From assembly GCA_000467935.1 (NCBI GenBank), contig KI259849.1, positions 1 through 7,855 of the forward strand: a DNA stretch of 7,855 bases. Reading direction: 5' to 3'. The DNA comes from Peptostreptococcaceae bacterium oral taxon 113 str. W5053 (lineage in GTDB: Bacteria; Bacillota; Clostridia; Tissierellales; Peptoniphilaceae). Positions within the stretch are counted from its first letter, which is position 1. Every line of letters starts with the position of its first letter. The position numbers were made by a program, and so were the translations under genes. Below the pieces are notes generated by a model. It was not told the DNA's origin, ran no database searches, and saw nothing but the letters and a program-made list of their open reading frames with translations. This document shows, in pieces, positions 7,329 through 7,855 of the stretch.

Positions 7329-7379
7329 TCCTCCTTTTTCATTCTCAAGAAATCAAAACAGAGAAATGAAAAAGGAGGA
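7329..7379 (+). promoter_or_regulatory. Strong leader hairpin that buries the ribosome binding site of the sigma-like gene
   Basis: TCCTCCTTTTTCAT (7329-7342) is the exact reverse complement of ATGAAAAAGGAGGA (7366-7379). The stem continues with T7343-A7365 and, past one bulged A, CTC (7344-7346) with GAG (7361-7363), giving about 18 pairs around a 14-base loop. The whole AGGAGG (7373-7378) used by the TTG start at 7387 is inside the 3' arm. No T-run follows on either strand, so it is not an intrinsic terminator. A translational block that must be opened for the downstream gene to be made is the likely role. Confidence 0.7.
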
Positions 7380-7386
7380 TAGCATT

Positions 7387-7671
7387 TTGGAAAATAGAAA
7401 ATATTACCTCTATGTAAGAGGAAAGTTGGTAGAGATTACAGAAGAGGTTTACAAAGCTTATTGGAAAATAACAGAGCAGGAAAAATATCTTATTAAGAAA
7501 GACTGGAAGCATAATGTTATTCCATTTTCAGCACTGGATTATGACGGACACTTTGTAGATAACATTATAGATGAAAGAATAGACTTAGAAAAAATTGTAG
7601 AATTCAAAATGCAAATTGAAGAACTGAATATGCAACATAGTCAAGTAGGTGGACACAATTTTACAACATGA
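7387..7671 (+). pseudogene. Sigma-70-like regulator of mobile elements, 3' part lost to an IS insertion
   Basis: The reading frame gives 94 residues from TTG 7387. That start is chosen because AGGAGG (7373-7378) lies 8 bases upstream; the earlier in-frame ATG at 7366 lies inside the hairpin and precedes the ribosome site. The N-terminal text ENRKYYLYVRGKLVEITEEVYKAYWKITEQEKYLIKKDWKHNVIPFSALD resembles a group of small sigma-factor-like proteins found on Firmicute integrative elements (recalled, not searched). Those are usually well over 130 residues, with a C-terminal helix-turn-helix. Here native sequence runs to about Asn81 (7629) and the last 13 residues (MQHSQVGGHNFTT) are translated from the IS end at 7631. 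The DNA-binding region is therefore missing, so I call it a broken gene. Confidence 0.6.
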
Positions 7672-7855
7672 TTTTAAGAAAAGCCGGAGTTATGCCTGCC
7701 TTTCCATGAAAAATTCTTCTATTTCTTCTATTTCATCTGGAGTGTAATTGCCAAGTGTAGAATGAGGTCGTTTCAAGTTATAATGGTTAATGTACTCGAA
7801 GCAACATAGACGCAGTTCTTCCAAGGTGCGAAAGGATTTACGATTGATACATTCT
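7631..7855 (-). mobile_element. IS3-family insertion sequence, right end and transposase 3' part
   Basis: The element starts at about 7631 with TGCAACATAG and the inner block GTGGACACAAT (7649-7659), matching the left IS end at 21 of 29 positions. The transposase stops 31 bases from this point, so this is the transposase-3' (right) end. Its insertion cut the sigma-like gene. The other end lies beyond the window, so size and target duplication cannot be checked; the bases just outside are AATA (7627-7630). Confidence 0.75.
7690..7854 (-). CDS. IS3-family transposase OrfB, C-terminal fragment (5' end outside window)
   Basis: The minus-strand frame gives 54 residues ending in TAA at 7692-7690. 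It contains SFRTLEELRLCCFEYINHYN, then LKRPHSTLGNYTPDEIEE, the hallmark C-terminal part of the IS3-family rve/DDE integrase: an F..YI..YN..RPH..LG..TP.E pattern just after the catalytic Glu, which lies outside the window. OrfB catalyses cut and circularisation of the IS. The end FFMERQA follows normally, so the 3' end looks intact. Confidence 0.88.
   Translation of the reverse strand, partial: ECINRKSFRTLEELRLCCFEYINHYNLKRPHSTLGNYTPDEIEEIEEFFMERQA

Noticed and set aside
7366..7386. ATG 7366 as start of the sigma-like gene
   Set aside because: It sits in the hairpin upstream of the AGGAGG; TTG 7387 is correctly spaced and begins where the family-like sequence begins.
1..7855. CRISPR array, tRNA, rRNA or toxin-antitoxin pair
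   Set aside because: No regularly spaced repeats, cloverleaf or rRNA-like sequence, or paired small genes were seen on either strand.

Overview
The window is very AT-rich with Firmicute-style signals: AGGAGG-type ribosome binding sites, a TATAAT promoter, and ATA/AGA-rich codon use. It suggests a low-GC Gram-positive anaerobe (Clostridia/Tissierellia type) or a streptococcus-like host; genus cannot be called. Its setting, between IS3-type insertion sequence ends and next to a sigma-like gene of a kind common on integrative elements, suggests accessory, horizontally moved DNA.

Layout: 1-102 is the tail of one IS3-family (IS150-group-like) element, with an inverted-repeat end at 74-102 and a small hairpin at 28-48. 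103-254 holds a promoter (163-191) overlapped by a dyad of half-sites (187-228). 255-7128 is one co-directional operon of five genes with gaps of 8 to 13 bases: a TetR-family repressor; a 724-residue fusion of two ECF ATPases and an ECF T component; a six-helix ECF substrate-binding (S) component of the Trep_Strep/MptE type; and two half-size ABC exporter-fold proteins resembling the YbtP/YbtQ and IrtA/IrtB family. 7129-7386 is a spacer with a vestigial gene start and a strong hairpin that buries a ribosome binding site. 7387-7671 is a sigma-factor-like gene whose 3' part has been replaced by an IS3-family end at about 7631. The transposase of that IS runs on the minus strand to the window edge.

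How the parts may work together (inference): the ECF part would be a complete single-substrate importer encoded by two genes (A1-A2-T fusion plus S). The two half-transporters would form a heterodimer. YbtPQ and IrtAB have exporter fold but import metal-siderophore complexes, so the simplest reading is a mobile, TetR-controlled uptake cassette for a metal chelate or similar small molecule, with no biosynthesis genes in view. From memory, the transporter part of the equibactin locus of Streptococcus equi has a comparable ECF-like plus YbtPQ-like make-up. The substrate cannot be read from the sequence, and drug or peptide export by the half-transporter pair remains possible.
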